Below are positions 57,301 through 58,689 of a DNA stretch of 58,689 bases, piece by piece. The DNA is from Mycobacterium sp. Marseille-P9652 (GTDB taxonomy: Bacteria > Actinomycetota > Actinomycetes > Mycobacteriales > Mycobacteriaceae), in the NCBI RefSeq assembly GCF_902652685.1, contig NZ_CACRUY010000035.1, positions 1 to 58,689 of the forward strand, given 5' to 3'. A program made the translations under genes and the position numbers. Numbering within the stretch: the first letter of the stretch is position 1; the number at the start of each line of letters is the position of its first letter. The notes under the pieces are model-generated. The model saw only the letters and a list, made by a program, of their open reading frames with translations, was not told the DNA's origin and ran no database searches.

Positions 57301-57684
57301 CTACGGCGCGCAGTACTCACGGGCCGTCACCAGCTGTTGTCGCGCCGCCGTCAGATCACCGGCCAGCTGCTCCGGGCTCGCCGGCCGATACGGATCGCTG
57401 GCATCGATCTGGGCCGCCAGCATGTCCGACCGGATTCGGAGGTCGACGGCGGCCGGACTGGTCAGGCCGTGCAGTGGAGACGACGCGTTGCGCAGCTGGC
57501 CGGCCACATAGGGCGGCGTCCCGGCGGGGGAGACGAGGGTGAACACATTCTCCAGCCGGTCGGCCGCCGGCAGGATGATGGCGCACTCCCAGTCGACCGC
57601 CGCCGCGGCCGGGGCCGCCGTCAGGCACAGGGTGAGTGTGGCGACCGACAGCGGCACCCCGAGAAGCATCCGGCGGCTTGTCAA
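57301..57684 (-). CDS. Small secreted protein coupled to the amidase gene
   Basis: A 127-residue protein with a signal peptide (RRMLLGVPLSVATLTLCLTA then APAAAA, cleavage near AAA-VD), giving a helical mature domain with two Cys (WECAII and REYCAP) likely to be bonded. The TTG start overlaps the amidase stop in TTGA, so the two are translationally coupled. No family recognised; a role beside the amidase in the cell wall is inferred from coupling. Confidence 0.7.
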   Translation of the reverse strand: MTSRRMLLGVPLSVATLTLCLTAAPAAAAVDWECAIILPAADRLENVFTLVSPAGTPPYVAGQLRNASSPLHGLTSPAAVDLRIRSDMLAAQIDASDPYRPASPEQLAGDLTAARQQLVTAREYCAP

Positions 57685-58499
57685 TTGCCGGCCTCGATGG
57701 CGGCGACCTTCGCGGCCGCCTCCGATCCGCAGATGCGCTGGAGGTTCACCGGGCCGCTCGCCAGCAGGGCGTCGATGCGGCGCCTGAGGTCACCCGAGGA
57801 GAGATGGGTGTAGAGGTTGGCGCCCGGACACGACGTCTGGGCGAGGTCCCGGTGGCCCGCCAGCGTGCCGCTCGCCACCCGGAACGTCTGCGCGGCCCAC
57901 GCGAAGGCGAGGGCCGCTCCCTGCAACTGGGCCTCCGTCACCGCCTCCTGGTCGAAGTCGCCCTCGCACAGCACCAGGAAGTGGCCCGTCGTGTCGTAGT
58001 CCGTGGCGGTGTCGCCGGCGATCGCGGTGCTCCGCAGCTCGTAGATGTTGCCGTCGCGGTCGACGCCGACGTGGTAGGCGATGTCGACCCAGCCGTGGTC
58101 GTCCTGGTGGTATCGCTGGTCGCTTCGCAAGTGGCCCGGGGCATTACGGTTGTCGCCGAGGACGACGGCCTCGTGGTGCAGTGTCATGCGGGTGATGGTG
58201 TGGGCCTTGCCGCCGGGGCGGGCCGGTCGGGCGCCCCAGGCGTCGCGGCAGAGCAGCGCGGCCGACGTGGCGGTGACGCTGGGCGTGGCCGGTTCGGTCG
58301 TCGCGACCGGTTTGGCCGGCAGTTGTGGCGGTGGGCCGCTGGCCGGCGACGAGGCAACGGACGACGGTGTGTGGCCCGAGCAGCCGCCGAGCACGGATGC
58401 CACGCCGACTGCGCCCGCCAGGCTGAGCAGCCGGCGGCGGTCGACGAGATCGGCGGGTTTGCCGGCCCGACCGGTCGAGGCCGAATCCACGGACCTCAC
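57681..58499 (-). CDS. Tat-type lipoprotein N-acetylmuramoyl-L-alanine amidase
   Basis: A 272-residue protein from the GTG at 58499. The N-terminus has a twin-arginine signal with RRRLLSLAGAVGVASVLGGC, where Cys40 fits a lipobox. A Ser/Thr/Pro linker follows, then an amidase_2/PGRP domain from about residue 85. Zinc ligands are in TRMTLHHEAV and AGHRDLAQTSCPG; the central GWVDIAYHVGVDRDGNIYELR is typical. It would cut the lactyl-peptide bond of peptidoglycan or recognise it. GTG at 58490 is an alternative start. It is coupled to the small secreted protein downstream. Confidence 0.85.
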   Translation of the reverse strand: MRSVDSASTGRAGKPADLVDRRRLLSLAGAVGVASVLGGCSGHTPSSVASSPASGPPPQLPAKPVATTEPATPSVTATSAALLCRDAWGARPARPGGKAHTITRMTLHHEAVVLGDNRNAPGHLRSDQRYHQDDHGWVDIAYHVGVDRDGNIYELRSTAIAGDTATDYDTTGHFLVLCEGDFDQEAVTEAQLQGAALAFAWAAQTFRVASGTLAGHRDLAQTSCPGANLYTHLSSGDLRRRIDALLASGPVNLQRICGSEAAAKVAAIEAGN

Positions 58500-58578
58500 C
58501 CTACGGGCGTTAGTGCGGGTTTGGGTCGATGTTCGTCGCCCTGAGGTGAGGGGCGCCGGGCGGTCGTTGGGCGCGACG

Positions 58579-58689
58579 TTAGTTGGTGGTGGGTGGTGCC
58601 TGGGGTTGGAAGGGGTTGTACCACCACCAGTCGGCGCGTTCACCGAGCGGTCCGCGACAGGGCGGCACGTCGGGTGGGGGTGTGGTGGG
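58579..58689 (-). CDS. C-terminal end of a Pro-rich protein (partial)
   Basis: The minus strand from the window edge is open for 36 codons to a TAA at 58581-58579. It reads TTPPPDVPPCRGPLGERADW then WWYNPFQPQAPPTN. The Pro-rich and Trp-rich composition suggests the end of an exported or surface protein. It stops 80 bases before the amidase gene on the same strand. Too little is present to name it. Confidence 0.55.
   Translation of the reverse strand, partial: PTTPPPDVPPCRGPLGERADWWWYNPFQPQAPPTTN

Overview
The window comes from a slow-growing, non-tuberculous Mycobacterium. The DNA is GC-rich with many GTG/TTG starts and overlapping stop/start codons. It encodes PE_PGRS, PPE-SVP and PE-lipase proteins, MmpS/MmpL, an mce operon, and a tmRNA with the mycobacterial tag ADSHQRDYALAA. 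Recalled from memory, gene order follows M. tuberculosis H37Rv from about Rv3143 back to Rv3097c on the opposite strand (response regulator Rv3143, fadB4, fadE23, fadE24, hisN/Rv3137, PPE51, fprA, prfB, mscS/Rv3104c, Rv3103c, ftsE, ftsX, smpB, ssrA, lipY). Several insertions and one large gap interrupt this order.

Layout. 1-1179 is a PE_PGRS gene cut by the window edge, whose outer end runs into a 32-base C run and looks unreliable. 1498-2902 holds a receiver protein, a YceI protein and an NTF2-like protein. 2914-10465 is a tightly overlapping eight-gene catabolic operon: homogentisate-dioxygenase-like cupin, alpha/beta hydrolase, class III CoA transferase, HMG-CoA-lyase-like enzyme, TetR regulator, acyl-CoA dehydrogenase, APH-type kinase and a DUF6285-type protein. 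A palindrome in its promoter is the obvious operator. 10657-17124 is the fadB4/fadE23/fadE24/hisN lipid-oxidation block, with an added AcuI-like reductase and an aldo-keto reductase; a perfect 24-bp palindrome lies in front of fadE24. 17217-21283 carries a small membrane protein, PPE51 and an orphan DevS/DosT-like heme-GAF sensor whose ATP-binding domain is degenerate.

21298-31694 is housekeeping: fprA, then prfB-mscS-proline-rich protein-ftsE-ftsX-smpB, a broken EamA transporter, a TPR/AAA+ ATPase with a TPR membrane partner, a ferritin-like protein and tmRNA. Translation termination (prfB), ribosome rescue (smpB, ssrA) and division (ftsEX) sit together. 31811-36151 is an accessory segment (TetR, P450, SDR, enoyl-CoA hydratase) leading to lipY at 36294. 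37612-47443 is cell-envelope and signalling: secreted Thr/Pro/Ser-rich protein, MmpL/MmpS pair, Ser/Thr kinase with a discoidin-like ectodomain, tandem universal stress protein and an M13 metalloprotease lipoprotein. 47612-57296 is a complete extra mce operon (yrbEA, yrbEB, mceA-F and tail proteins) behind a perfect CRP-type site. The window ends with a secreted protein, a Tat-lipoprotein amidase and the 3' end of a further gene.

All product names rest on reading translations and recalled families. No database search was run, and operator and promoter calls are inferences from sequence pattern.
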